Shown: positions 1 to 8,661 of the stretch, piece after piece
How the letters are laid out: each line of letters starts with the position of its first letter
Numbering within the stretch: the first letter of the stretch is position 1
Origin: Leptofilum sp050292445
GTDB taxonomy: Bacteria > Chloroflexota > Anaerolineae > Promineifilales > Promineifilaceae
Direction of reading: 5' to 3'
Length of the DNA stretch: 24,922 nucleotides
Assembly (NCBI GenBank): GCA_050292445.1
Contig: JBNKLQ010000065.1
Coordinates: forward strand, 1 to 24,922
Notes under the pieces: model-generated
What the model was told of the DNA's origin: nothing
The model's database searches: none
The model's input: the letters and a program-made list of their open reading frames with translations, nothing else
Position numbers and translations under genes: made by a program

Positions 1-714
1 GGTCAGGCTGGCCATCAGGCTGGCGTGCATGAGTACGGACACGAGCAAGCTCTCCGTCTGGTCGTAGACCCACACCATGAGTATGCGGTAGGGTGGCAGC
101 CAGGAGAAAAGTTGTCCGAGCAAAAGAACCAGCGGGAATGCGGCCGAGAATGTGTCGCTTTCCCAAAAAGGTAGGAAATGCCACGCGCCCCAGACGATGC
201 CCACTACGAGCCCGGTAGTCAAAACGCCGTACCGCTGCTTGAGCTGGGGCACGGCAAACCCTGTCCAGCCAAGCTCCTCAAAAAAGCCAACGGCCAGCCC
301 TGCGGCAATAGAAGATAGGAGAACGGCCGTTTTCCCATCAGCAGTGAATAAGGCAGGTTGAAATTCAGCTGAGACCAGCGAAAGTACCAGAAGTATCGTG
401 GTGATCATGAGTGGAGCGGCCAAAAGCGCCCCGGCGACCCAACGAGCGTCTACTCGCCACCGTAGCAAACGGGCCAACAGATCGCGAAATCCTTCCCGGC
501 CATTGAGGAGACCGGTCAAAAGAAGACCTGCCCCACTCGGGCCAATGAGCATTGCCATGTACACAAGCGCTCCGGCAGTCTTGAATTGCTCTTCCGTAAT
601 GGGGAACCCGCCGGGGTAAACGGCCAAAGCCATGCAGCCCCAGGTAAAAATAAACGTCAGGGCAAAGTAGGCCAGCACCGGGTAATGCTTGATGAAATTC
701 TTTATTGTCGTCAT
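1..714 (-). CDS. CPBP-family intramembrane metalloprotease (partial, C-terminus off the window)
   Basis: Translating the minus strand from the ATG at 714-712 gives an uninterrupted frame of 238 codons to the window edge. It is very hydrophobic, with several predicted membrane helices. It shows the three CPBP (CAAX protease/bacteriocin-processing) signatures in order: paired glutamates in EELGWTGFAVP (E146-E147), a tryptophan-then-histidine motif WGAWHFLP (H179), and a final helix with His in VLMHASLM (H230). In this family these residues form the active site in the membrane. The start is supported by an AAGGAGG Shine-Dalgarno sequence 5 nt upstream. CPBP proteins process prenylated or signal-like peptides or act in bacteriocin immunity; the substrate here is unknown. 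The C-terminal end lies outside the window. The family call is firm, the role is not. Confidence 0.88.
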   Translation of the reverse strand, partial: MTTIKNFIKHYPVLAYFALTFIFTWGCMALAVYPGGFPITEEQFKTAGALVYMAMLIGPSGAGLLLTGLLNGREGFRDLLARLLRWRVDARWVAGALLAAPLMITTILLVLSLVSAEFQPALFTADGKTAVLLSSIAAGLAVGFFEELGWTGFAVPQLKQRYGVLTTGLVVGIVWGAWHFLPFWESDTFSAAFPLVLLLGQLFSWLPPYRILMVWVYDQTESLLVSVLMHASLMASLT

Positions 715-789
715 GATATCCTCCTTGTTAGGATTTATTAGGCACAGAGGTTATTGAGATGCATCTTTCTTCTCTTGCTCCCCTGTGGC

Positions 790-1005
790 TTATTTTATGG
801 CTGGATTGGTGCAGGAAACTGAGATCAATTTCAAATTGAGATCGCGGATGCGTTCGAGCAGGCCGTGGAGGGCAGCCTGGTCGGGCAGTTGACCGTAAAG
901 CAGCGTTTTGTTGTCTGCCAGGTGCGCCAGCTCCAGGCCAGCAAACCAATTTGACCATTGTTGATCTAGATGTCCTTTGATTTTGATCTCAACTTGTTCT
1001 GTCAT
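790..1005 (-). CDS. Conserved-looking small protein, unknown function (71 aa)
   Basis: The 71-residue product begins MTEQVEIKIKGHLDQQW and has an alternating hydrophobic/charged pattern typical of a compact alpha/beta fold. It has no signal peptide or membrane segment. An AGGAG-type ribosome binding site (GCAGGAGAACCAC) precedes the ATG at 1005. It lies about 100 nt beyond the stop of the MalT-like regulator on the same strand. I recall similar small proteins beside LuxR/MalT-type regulators in Chloroflexota, which makes this frame more credible than the overlapping 76-codon frame, but I could not check this. No catalytic motif is visible. It may be a small partner or effector of the regulator; that is inference only. 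Confidence 0.7.
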   Translation of the reverse strand: MTEQVEIKIKGHLDQQWSNWFAGLELAHLADNKTLLYGQLPDQAALHGLLERIRDLNLKLISVSCTNPAIK

Positions 1006-1109
1006 GTGGTTCTCCTGCTTTGTATCTGGCTAATAATTTAGCGCGCGGCGAGGAAACCCACATCTGCCAAATGGGATAATTGAGGGTTTATTTGAAGGGT
1101 TTAGGGGGA

Positions 1110-3803
1110 TCAGGGAAGGAGGCCAAGCGCTCTGGCGCGGGCGACTGCTTCGGTTCGGTTGGCCACGTCTAGCTTTCGATAAATACTGGCGGTGTGTGCT
1201 TTGACAGTGCCCCTTGCCACGAAGAGTTGTTGGGCGATCTGCTTGTTGGTTTTGCCCAGGGCTATGATCTGGAGAACTTCCAGTTCGCGTGGGCTAAGTG
1301 GCTCAACCAATTCAGTGGCTGGGGAGACTTTTTCATGTGCTGCTGCCATTTGTTGTTCGGCACCAAATTGAGAGAGCAGTTGGTTGGCGTACGGCCGTAA
1401 CGGGCTGGCATCGGAATGAGCCAACCACTGGGTGAGCAACCTTTGCATGGGCTGGCCTTCATCCAGGAAGAGTCGCACGTAACCTTCTGGCTGGGCCAGG
1501 GAAAGGGCGCGTGCCAGATCGGCTTTTGCTTCTGGCGAGTCGCCCCACCGTGCCTGCACCAGACTACGTAAGATGTACAATTCAATGGCCACACCTAAAC
1601 GGCCGTTCTTCTCTGCGGCAACAAGAGATTGTGTTAACTGCCCGATGGCTTCGTCCTCATTTTGGGCAATCTGCACCCGGCACGCGGCGAGGGCCGCCAT
1701 CTGCCCAGTCTGGCCGCGGTCATTGCTCGCCAGGTGGACTGCTTCCTTGGTGCACGCAGCCGCCTCGGCTGTGGCACCTTGCCGGAGCAGCACTTTGGCC
1801 TTTAGCGCCAGCAGCTCGGCTTTGGCCAGTGGGGAGGGCGGTTGGCTGAGGTTTGCGATTGCTTCTTGAACGGCCGTTAGCGCACCGTCCACATCATCAA
1901 AAGCCAGCTTCAGTCGGGCTTGCGCATGAACCGCATTCTTGGCTGCATCAAGACGGCCGCTCCACTTGCCCAGCTCGATGCCTTGTGCCAGGTGTGTCTC
2001 CGCTGCCGCGAGATCGTTTTGCTCCACCAGCACCTCGCTCAGCGCCAGGTGTAAAATTCCGGCTGCTGGCAGGCGGGTCATGCCCTGTGCCTCAATGAAA
2101 GCCAGCGCTTCCCGACATGCCTCGTTTGCCTCCCGTAGGCGTCCCAGCAGTCGTAATGCGCCGACCAACCGGTAGGTGATGCCAGTGACTCCGGCGGCAC
2201 TTGTGCCAACACGGCTCCAGCGAATCGTTTCAGTGTAGGCGCTGACTGCCTGTTCTAGATCGCCTGCGCCATCATAGGCCGTTGCCATTGCCAGGAAGAC
2301 CATTGAGCGCAGCTGCGCGTTGATCGAGGGTGGTAAATCTTCAGGCAATAAGGAAAGGGCTTGCTTGCCACAGGCGATGGCGGTTTCAAACTCACCTTGA
2401 TAACGAGCCACAAATGCACGCAAGGCAGCGAGTTGCGCGGATAATTCAGGCTCAGGCACATTCAGTTTACTCATTATGCGCTCTGCAATCACTAGGTGCG
2501 TGGTGATTGTTTCGATCTCTCCTCTGAACCAGAGCAGCCAACAGTAGGCAAGGCTAAGCGGCGCACTGTTTTTGATCGTGTTTTCAGGCAGCGCTTTTAG
2601 CCAAGACCAAACGGTTTCGATCTCCCCTTCGCTTGTAGCCTGTCCCCATTGTCGGGCAATCACCCCGGCGGCCTGGTCATAATCCTTAGCAGCCAGGGCG
2701 TAGCTTATGGCCTCGGCGATTTGCCCATTACGCGCACACCATGCGGCAGCGCGTGAGAATAGTTGCGCTACCCTTTCTGGCCCCGATTGATGAAGTCGGG
2801 CTTGGAGTAGATCGGCAAAGAGATGATGATAGCGATACCAGCGCCGCTCGTCATCCAGGGGAATGACAAAAAGATTGCGTCTCTCCAACCGTTTGAGCAT
2901 TTCCTGGCCGTTTGGCGTGCCGGTCACTGCGTCGCAAAGCGGTCCAGTGAGTCGGGTGAGGATTGCGGTCTGAAGTAGAAAAGTTTGAACCGCTTCCGGT
3001 TCGCGCGCCAGCACTTCCTCCAGCAGGTAGTCCAGAATGTGACGGTTTGTGCCGGAGAAGCTATTGATAAATCGGTGGACGTCTTCATGATCCCGCATGG
3101 AGAGGGCGGCCATCTGTAAACCAACAATCCAACCCTCCGTTTGCTCAGCAAGCCTGGTGACCAATGGGGCATCCAGGTGCAGTCCCATGACATGATTCAA
3201 GAACTGGGCTGCTTCAGCCTCGGTAAAACTGAGATCGGCAGTGCGGAGTTCAACTAGCTGGCCACGGGCGCGGAGACGGACTGAGGGTAGCGGGGGGTCA
3301 GAGCGGCTAGCGATCACCAGATGGAGCGTTTGGGGGGCGTGATCGAGCAAAAATGTTACGGCCGTATGCACGCTCTGGTTGTTGATGGTGTGGTAATCGT
3401 CCAGCACGAGAGCAATTTCTCTAGTGGCAGCGTCAAGCTCATTGACGAGGCTGGTGAGCACCAGCTCAGGTGGCAGTTGACGGGACGCCGTCAGCAATTG
3501 TGCCGCCTCGCTGCCAATCGTCGGATCAGCTTGTTGCAGGGCAGCGATGAGATAGTTTAGGAAACGGCCGTCTTGATTATCATTCTTGTCCAGTGAAAGC
3601 CAGGCGAAGGAACATCCAGAATCGGCGACACAAGATGCAACGAGGGTCGTCTTGCCAAAACCGGCAGGAGCGATTACCAGAGTAAATGGCCCCTGCAACC
3701 CTTGGGCAATTTGCTCTTGAAGTCTCGGACGAGGGACCAATTCTAGCCGGGTGAAAGGCAGGCGCAGCTTGGTGCGGATGAGGAGGTCAGCCATTGTCGT
3801 CAC
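1110..3803 (-). CDS. LuxR-family MalT-like STAND transcriptional activator
   Basis: This large regulator (897 residues from a GTG, or 894 from the ATG at 3794) has the MalT architecture. A P-loop NTPase lies near the N-terminus: Walker A APAGFGKTT at 45-53 and a Walker B-like LVLDDYH with acidic residues at 135-136. A winged-helix and arm region follows, then a long helical, TPR-like sensor region at roughly 350-780. A LuxR helix-turn-helix occupies 836-897 (LSPRELEVLQIIA, TNKQIAQQL, TVKAHTASIYRKL). Such proteins bind ATP and an inducer, oligomerise and activate transcription of target promoters. Neither start has a strong ribosome binding site. The gene is divergent from the 720-residue protein at 3992, a plausible target, and is followed by the 71-residue gene. 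The inducer is unknown. Confidence 0.93.
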   Translation of the reverse strand: MTTMADLLIRTKLRLPFTRLELVPRPRLQEQIAQGLQGPFTLVIAPAGFGKTTLVASCVADSGCSFAWLSLDKNDNQDGRFLNYLIAALQQADPTIGSEAAQLLTASRQLPPELVLTSLVNELDAATREIALVLDDYHTINNQSVHTAVTFLLDHAPQTLHLVIASRSDPPLPSVRLRARGQLVELRTADLSFTEAEAAQFLNHVMGLHLDAPLVTRLAEQTEGWIVGLQMAALSMRDHEDVHRFINSFSGTNRHILDYLLEEVLAREPEAVQTFLLQTAILTRLTGPLCDAVTGTPNGQEMLKRLERRNLFVIPLDDERRWYRYHHLFADLLQARLHQSGPERVAQLFSRAAAWCARNGQIAEAISYALAAKDYDQAAGVIARQWGQATSEGEIETVWSWLKALPENTIKNSAPLSLAYCWLLWFRGEIETITTHLVIAERIMSKLNVPEPELSAQLAALRAFVARYQGEFETAIACGKQALSLLPEDLPPSINAQLRSMVFLAMATAYDGAGDLEQAVSAYTETIRWSRVGTSAAGVTGITYRLVGALRLLGRLREANEACREALAFIEAQGMTRLPAAGILHLALSEVLVEQNDLAAAETHLAQGIELGKWSGRLDAAKNAVHAQARLKLAFDDVDGALTAVQEAIANLSQPPSPLAKAELLALKAKVLLRQGATAEAAACTKEAVHLASNDRGQTGQMAALAACRVQIAQNEDEAIGQLTQSLVAAEKNGRLGVAIELYILRSLVQARWGDSPEAKADLARALSLAQPEGYVRLFLDEGQPMQRLLTQWLAHSDASPLRPYANQLLSQFGAEQQMAAAHEKVSPATELVEPLSPRELEVLQIIALGKTNKQIAQQLFVARGTVKAHTASIYRKLDVANRTEAVARARALGLLP

Positions 3804-3991
3804 ACAGGATGGTTACTGAATTTTGGTGAGCGAAAAACCAGGCTCACTGGAAAGATGGTAGCAAATTTAGCTAGGCTGGACAAGCAAATAAATGAAAAGT
3901 GCCTGGCTATGCCGGAATTTCAAGATCACCTTCGTTTATCGTTCAGAAGCAGTATTGTCATTAAGTATTGTTATAGCGTAAGGAGCGTGTA

Positions 3992-6154
3992 ATGAAATCC
4001 AAGAAAAGTTCTCGTCTTCATATCAACCTCAATTTTACAGGTAAGGGCCAGGCACCACCTTTGCAAGCCTATGTGTTTAGCAAAGATGGCAAACTCCTCG
4101 GCAGTGAGCCGGTCGAAAAAGAATCGGTTGCGGTGGCGTTGCCGGTGGCACTGGACGGCCGTAATGTGGATGTCATCCTTGGCCCCCAAGTAGAAGAAGA
4201 TCAGCCAGCACCCACAGCCGCAGCCCTTAAACGCATGGGTGCGTATGTTAAACCGACGCAATATTTAGTGAAAAAGCCTGAGTTGGAACTGAATATTCCC
4301 GTCGGGATTTTCCCGTCCTGGTGTCTATGTTTTGTGCATGGCAGACTGGTAAAACGGGTGACGCTGCCAGATGGTACCATCGGAGAATGGCCTATCTGCA
4401 ATGCGCGCGTTCACATCTGTGAAGTAGATTATATCCCCCTGGTCATTGCCAAGCTGCCCGATCCCCTAATCTTGCAATTGCGCGACGATCTCCTGGAAAA
4501 ATTGAAAGTGATCCCCTGGCCCATTCCGCCTATCCCTGACCCAGGCCCGCTGCGTTTGGCTGAACAAATCGAAAGCCCTCAACTGAGATCAATTTCATCC
4601 TTCAGTGCTGGGCAACAGCAATCCGTGACTGCTTTGGCTGGTGTTACGGCCGTATCCCAGATACGTTACCAGCTTGCTAATCTGTCGGAGATTATCAAAA
4701 TCTATCTTTGTGATTGGCTTTACCTATGGCCGTTCTTCCGGAAAGATTGCCTAACCACGGTAGAAGTAGACAGTGAGGGTCGGTTCAGCGCCATCATCGC
4801 CTACGATTGCAAAGATAAGCCCGATCTCTATTTCTGGGTTGAACAATTCCACGAAGGAGCCTGGCATACGGTCTACAAGCCGAGCATTGGCTGCGGTACC
4901 CATTGGAACTATGATTGTGGGTCCGAGATTGTGCTCAACTTGCCTGGCGCAGAAGCATGCCAGGAGCCACCCTATGATATTCCACCGGGCGTCACGCTGT
5001 TTGTATTGCCGTACGCCATTGCCGATACGCCAATTTGGGGAATTCCCTCTGGCGCGCCGCCAGCCCCGGATGGCTGGGTGCGTCCAGACGGCTATGTCAA
5101 TTATTATCATTCGGGATCATCGCTTGGCTGGCTGTACAATGCCCCCTTTGGCGGTACCCTGAACTTCATCCATGACGATTCCTACTTTATCCCTTCCAGC
5201 GACATTAAGTATTATCGTTACTCGTATCGTCGTGCCAATCCGGGTAGCCCCAATACGGGCGCAAATGATCCTACCTGGACGCCAATTGCCGCGTCGCTGT
5301 CCCGTGGGTATCGGATGGAGTATTCTGATCGATTTCCTACCTATGAATCCTATCCGGTTGGGCCGGTGACGGTTGGTTCGCAGAGCGGCCTGTTCGAGTT
5401 CAAACCGCAAACACCTCCCGTGCGTCCTACAGACCCGTTAACTGTCGAAGCCCGTGAATGGACGCGGGGGAATTTGGGTGAAACGGCCGCTAGCTGGAAT
5501 ACAGAAATACCGGCCCCGCCGCTGTCTGCTGACAATACAACGGATGATGCTGGTGATTTCGAGGTCAAAATTGAACTATTTGACTCAGCGGGCAATCAAG
5601 TCATGCCTGGCGCTTCCACCTTCCGCTTCCTGGCGCGCAACGCCGACGGCACGACGACACGCCTGGCGACATCAGCAGAAATAGCTGGTGGAGCTTATGT
5701 CATGCTGGTTCATGTAGACAATAATCGTGTGTCGGCGAATTTGCCCCAACCCAGCATCGGCGGCGTGGCGGCGAGCGATGACTGTGGCTTCCTGCGCTAT
5801 GAACCGGGCGATCTGGTCCACATTCGCTACCTGGCTACCCATCCCAATGACCATGCGGTGTTCAGATTTAACATCGTACGAGGCTCGCATAAGTTGAATT
5901 CAGCCTCCACGTTGGCTCCCTATGTAGAGACTGCTGCCGCGAGCGCGCCAACGACCACAGCACCCTACAGCAAGGTAGGCAGTTATTACCGGCGGAACTT
6001 CACGCCTGTGGAACTGGTAGGCACCTGTGTGGATGCCGCATTTGCCGCCAGTTTGCACATTTTCGGTAAGGCTACCAATGGTCGGCATCGGTTGGGCATT
6101 GATACTTCAAGACTGATTGCTTTTGCTCTGGCAGAGCAAGAGGACGACGCGTAG
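3992..6154 (+). CDS. Large cysteine-containing hypothetical protein (720 aa)
   Basis: I do not recognise a characterised family. The start is clear: AAGGAG lies 8 nt before the ATG. There is no signal peptide, lipobox or membrane helix, so it is probably cytosolic unless exported by another route. Residues 8-65 look like a beta-sandwich carrier domain (IN-LNF, AYVFS-DGKLL, VDVILGP). Residues 100-150 hold a Cys pair (C111, C113) and C136/C143 in SWCLCFVHGR and ICNARVHICEVD. Residues 238-325 hold further cysteines at 240, 253, 273, 301, 309 and 323 with aromatic motifs (DLYFWVEQF, CGTHWNYDCGSEI). A proline-rich linker lies around 174-186. The spaced cysteines suggest structural disulfides or metal sites. 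Similar uncharacterised proteins exist in Bacteroidota and Chloroflexota as I recall. It is divergent from the MalT-like regulator, which may control it. Confidence 0.75.
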   Translation: MKSKKSSRLHINLNFTGKGQAPPLQAYVFSKDGKLLGSEPVEKESVAVALPVALDGRNVDVILGPQVEEDQPAPTAAALKRMGAYVKPTQYLVKKPELELNIPVGIFPSWCLCFVHGRLVKRVTLPDGTIGEWPICNARVHICEVDYIPLVIAKLPDPLILQLRDDLLEKLKVIPWPIPPIPDPGPLRLAEQIESPQLRSISSFSAGQQQSVTALAGVTAVSQIRYQLANLSEIIKIYLCDWLYLWPFFRKDCLTTVEVDSEGRFSAIIAYDCKDKPDLYFWVEQFHEGAWHTVYKPSIGCGTHWNYDCGSEIVLNLPGAEACQEPPYDIPPGVTLFVLPYAIADTPIWGIPSGAPPAPDGWVRPDGYVNYYHSGSSLGWLYNAPFGGTLNFIHDDSYFIPSSDIKYYRYSYRRANPGSPNTGANDPTWTPIAASLSRGYRMEYSDRFPTYESYPVGPVTVGSQSGLFEFKPQTPPVRPTDPLTVEAREWTRGNLGETAASWNTEIPAPPLSADNTTDDAGDFEVKIELFDSAGNQVMPGASTFRFLARNADGTTTRLATSAEIAGGAYVMLVHVDNNRVSANLPQPSIGGVAASDDCGFLRYEPGDLVHIRYLATHPNDHAVFRFNIVRGSHKLNSASTLAPYVETAAASAPTTTAPYSKVGSYYRRNFTPVELVGTCVDAAFAASLHIFGKATNGRHRLGIDTSRLIAFALAEQEDDA

Positions 6155-6177
6155 AACCGATACGTTTTGATGGTGTT

Positions 6178-6213
6178 GCTCGGGTAATTGGCTTCATGGC
6201 TCGTTACCTGAGC
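6178..6213. terminator. Inverted repeat between convergent genes (possible bidirectional terminator)
   Basis: GCTCGGGTAA (6178-6187) and TTACCTGAGC (6204-6213) can pair over 10 bp with one G-U, leaving a 16-nt loop. It sits in the 65-nt gap between the stop of the plus-strand 720-residue gene and the stop of the minus-strand kinase gene, where a shared terminator is expected. There is no T-run on either side, so a classical intrinsic terminator is not shown. Confidence 0.35.
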
Positions 6214-6219
6214 GGCACC

Positions 6220-7191
6220 TCACAAATCGGTGAACACTGAGTGTAAAAGAGGCTGACGGTAAACGGCCGTATCCAAACCAACTTGTTCCATCCCCAACAA
6301 TACGCCGCCGACAACAGGTGGCGCTTCCAGGCGCACCAACCTGGCTCCCGGCGCTACGACCTGAATTGTTTGGCGCATGGGGGTGATGAGTGGCTCTCCC
6401 CCTTTGTACAGGCTGCCAGACAGTACCACGTCAAATGCTTCATCGGCCAGGTCAAGCTGGCGAATAACCCCAACAGCAAGGCTCCCCAATTCCTGTCCGG
6501 CCCAGGTAATGATTTCCTGCGCCACCAAATCTCCCTGAGCGGCCACAGCAAAAACCAGCGGTGCCGTTGCCGCCGAAAGCTGGTATCGCTCGCGCACCAG
6601 CCCAGCCAGTAAATCAACGACGTCAGCTGCGCCAGCTTGAGCGACAAAGGCATCGCTCAGCAACGTTGCTGGCCCGCGCTGCGTCCAGGCGGCGGCCACT
6701 GCCTGCGTGGCCCGCGCCACGATTTCTGCCGCGCCGCCATATTCGCCAAACCAGGACCCCATCCCGGTGACGCGCCCTTCTCGTCCCTGCCGATTACGCC
6801 CAAGACAGTTATTGCTAGTTCCCGCAACAACCACAACGCCCCAGCCCTCTTTAGCGCCAGCCATTAAGCCGACGAGCGTATCGTTGCCCAAGGTATAACG
6901 AGCATTTACCAGCCCCAGCGATTCGATGAGGGCCACATGCCCCGGTCGGTCTTCGGGCCAATCGTAGCCAGCATAACCAAATCCGGCCCCAACGATAGCT
7001 GCTTTGTCCACCCGTGCATGAGCCAATGCCTGATCGACGATCTGGTGCAGTACCTTTCCGGCGGCTTCCCAACCGATTGCTTCCCAACTGCCCGGCCCTG
7101 CCTGACCAAAGCCTGCGCAACGGCCGTTCTCATCAGCGATCAGGGCGTGGCTTTTGCTATTGCCAATGTCTACCCCTAAAAAATATCTCAT
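6220..7191 (-). CDS. BadF/BadG/BcrA/BcrD-type ATPase, probable N-acetylglucosamine kinase-like sugar kinase
   Basis: The 323-residue product from the ATG at 7191 has an ASKHA (actin/hexokinase) fold signature. The phosphate-1 loop is at the N-terminus (FLGVDIGNSKSHALI, residues 4-18), the phosphate-2 loop VVVAGTSNNCLG lies around 120-131, and a glycine-rich adenosine-type motif (VVLSGSLYKGG) sits near the C-terminus. Its length matches N-acetylglucosamine kinases of this family, which phosphorylate free amino sugars with ATP in the cytosol. A TTG 5 codons upstream is possible, but the ATG is preferred: the upstream GH4 stop TAG is followed by one base and then this ATG, so translation is probably coupled by termination-reinitiation. 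Context suggests a sugar released or handled with the GH4 enzyme. Other BadF-like activases are larger or have FeS cysteines, which are absent here. Confidence 0.85.
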   Translation of the reverse strand: MRYFLGVDIGNSKSHALIADENGRCAGFGQAGPGSWEAIGWEAAGKVLHQIVDQALAHARVDKAAIVGAGFGYAGYDWPEDRPGHVALIESLGLVNARYTLGNDTLVGLMAGAKEGWGVVVVAGTSNNCLGRNRQGREGRVTGMGSWFGEYGGAAEIVARATQAVAAAWTQRGPATLLSDAFVAQAGAADVVDLLAGLVRERYQLSAATAPLVFAVAAQGDLVAQEIITWAGQELGSLAVGVIRQLDLADEAFDVVLSGSLYKGGEPLITPMRQTIQVVAPGARLVRLEAPPVVGGVLLGMEQVGLDTAVYRQPLLHSVFTDL

Positions 7192-7192
7192 G

Positions 7193-8491
7193 CTACGAAT
7201 CACCAAAAAATTGGGGTAAATAGGCCCGGTACGTGTTGAGCATATCGTCCAGCACGGCCTCAGCTTTATCCACTGCCGGACCCAGCGGATGGGCCAGCAG
7301 GGCCTGGTAGGCGGCGTTGCGATCCCCGTGAACGGCCGCTTCCACCGTAAGCAGTTCGTACTGTTTCACCTGCTGCATCAAGCCAAAGGCGACCGGGAGC
7401 AGCGGTTCGGCGGAAATCGGTTTGATGCCATTGCGGCTCACCAACGCCGGAAGTTCTAACACCCAATGGTCTGGCCACTCGGCGACCGCGCCCTGATTGG
7501 GCACGTTGATCACGTGCTGCTCGTGCAGATCGTTGTAATGGGCGTTAAGCAGTTGGGTGGCCACGGTGGAATAATAAGCGCCGCCACGCTGCATCAACCC
7601 TTCTGGTGGTTCGGTGCGGTCTGGTTCCGCGTATTGCGCCAGCAGTTCGGCTTCAATTTTCATCACTTCTTCGGCACGGGAGGGTGGCCACGCGTCCTGC
7701 TCGGCCAGTTTACGCCCGGTGGCATAAAAGTAGTGCAGGTAATAGTTGGGAATCATTTGCAGTGATTCGATGAGTTCCGGTGGCCATTCAGGTTCTGCGG
7801 CTTGGCGCAGCTGGGCGACAAACTGCTCTATCACGCGGGGCCAGACGTCTTCGCCATCCACTGTGAAGCCGCGATGCCAGGTGAGGTGATTCAGTCCTAG
7901 CGTGTCCAACTGGGCCCGCTCTGGTTCGACCTTGATGCCTATCTTGGCTAAACCTTCCAGCACGTTCATTTTCATGTGGAAAGGGGCGTTGCAAACGCCA
8001 ACGGCCGTTACCTCCGGTGCGTGCTGCGTCAAGGCCTGCGTTACCAGTCCGGCCGGATTGGTGAAGTTAACCAGCAGTGCGTCCGGTTGGGCCAATTCAA
8101 CCATGTCCTGCGCGATGCCTAGAATCACGGGAATGGTGCGCAGCGCCTTAGCCATGCCCCCAATGCCAGTTGTTTCCTGGCCGATGAGGCCGTGCTGCCG
8201 TCCCAAATATTCATCCTCGCGGCGGGCTTGCATCCAGCCAACGCGTAGCTGCGTCGTGACGTAGCTGGCTCTGGCAATCGCTTCTTGCTGGCTGGTGGTC
8301 AAATGCACCTGGAACGGCGATCCTTTGGCGGCCACCATCCGCTGGGCGAATCCACCAACAACTTCCAGGCGTTCGGGCAGAATATCCATCAACCACAGTT
8401 CGCTGACGGGCAAACTATCTGCTCGTTCAATAAATCCGTTAATGAGTTCGGGGGTATAGCTGGACCCCCCACCGATGACCGCTATTTTCAT
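7193..8491 (-). CDS. Family 4 glycoside hydrolase (6-phospho-beta-glucosidase-like)
   Basis: The 432-residue product from the ATG at 8491 has the GH4 layout. An N-terminal NAD-binding motif GGGSSYTPEL (7-16) is followed by GIGGMAKALRTIPV (109-122), VNFTNPAGL (141-149), GVCNAPFHMK with Cys167 and GLNHLTW with His202. The Cys/His pair is the Mn2+ site in characterised GH4 enzymes, which use NAD+ in a redox-elimination hydrolysis. Tyrosines in MIPNYYLHYFY (around 247-256) and the RGGAYYSTVA segment (302-311) match the phospho-beta-glucosidase branch. The chosen start has a GGAAGGA ribosome binding site; a 34-codon upstream extension lacks family similarity and was not used. The gene is coupled to the sugar kinase downstream. 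No PTS is visible in this window, so the phosphorylated substrate could come from that kinase. Confidence 0.92.
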   Translation of the reverse strand: MKIAVIGGGSSYTPELINGFIERADSLPVSELWLMDILPERLEVVGGFAQRMVAAKGSPFQVHLTTSQQEAIARASYVTTQLRVGWMQARREDEYLGRQHGLIGQETTGIGGMAKALRTIPVILGIAQDMVELAQPDALLVNFTNPAGLVTQALTQHAPEVTAVGVCNAPFHMKMNVLEGLAKIGIKVEPERAQLDTLGLNHLTWHRGFTVDGEDVWPRVIEQFVAQLRQAAEPEWPPELIESLQMIPNYYLHYFYATGRKLAEQDAWPPSRAEEVMKIEAELLAQYAEPDRTEPPEGLMQRGGAYYSTVATQLLNAHYNDLHEQHVINVPNQGAVAEWPDHWVLELPALVSRNGIKPISAEPLLPVAFGLMQQVKQYELLTVEAAVHGDRNAAYQALLAHPLGPAVDKAEAVLDDMLNTYRAYLPQFFGDS

Positions 8492-8540
8492 GATTTTTCC
8501 TTCCGTAAAACAATATCGGAAAAACAAATTTGATCTGGTC

Positions 8541-8568
8541 TTGACAGATGCACATTGTAAAGTAGTAT
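8541..8568 (+). promoter_or_regulatory. Candidate sigma-70 promoter for the molybdenum hydroxylase gene
   Basis: A perfect TTGACA (8541-8546) is followed after 16 nt by TAGTAT (8563-8568), four of six matches to the -10 consensus. It lies about 95 nt before the ATG at 8662, in the divergent gap with the GH4 gene. The -10 element is also the left arm of an inverted repeat. Confidence 0.4.
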
Positions 8569-8582
8569 TCCTATCTATACTA
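8563..8582. promoter_or_regulatory. Operator-like inverted repeat TAGTAT-N8-ATACTA
   Basis: Perfect 6-bp arms (8563-8568 and 8577-8582) are separated by 8 bp, and the element covers the proposed -10 box of the plus-strand promoter. Dyads of this size bind dimeric repressors. The cognate regulator is not in view, so binding is inferred. Confidence 0.35.
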
Positions 8583-8661
8583 TCATCTTCCACCTACCTG
8601 ATACATATTGGCAATCGGATACAAAGCTCGCCTGAACCTTGGCGAAAAGTGAGAAAGCAAT

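Noticed and set aside
728..958. 76-codon open frame on the minus strand overlapping the 71-residue gene
   Set aside because: It overlaps the 71-residue gene in another frame, has an Arg/Pro/Ser-rich composition typical of a shadow frame, and lacks a ribosome binding site.
3826..3847. GTGAGC...GCTCAC inverted repeat in the leader between the MalT-like and 720-residue genes
   Set aside because: Arms of only 6 bp with a 10-nt spacer are common by chance, and no promoter element could be placed convincingly next to it.
8492..8593. 34-codon N-terminal extension of the GH4 gene
   Set aside because: The family N-terminus begins at MKIAVIGGGSS, which has a good ribosome binding site. The extension has no similarity and would cover the divergent promoter.
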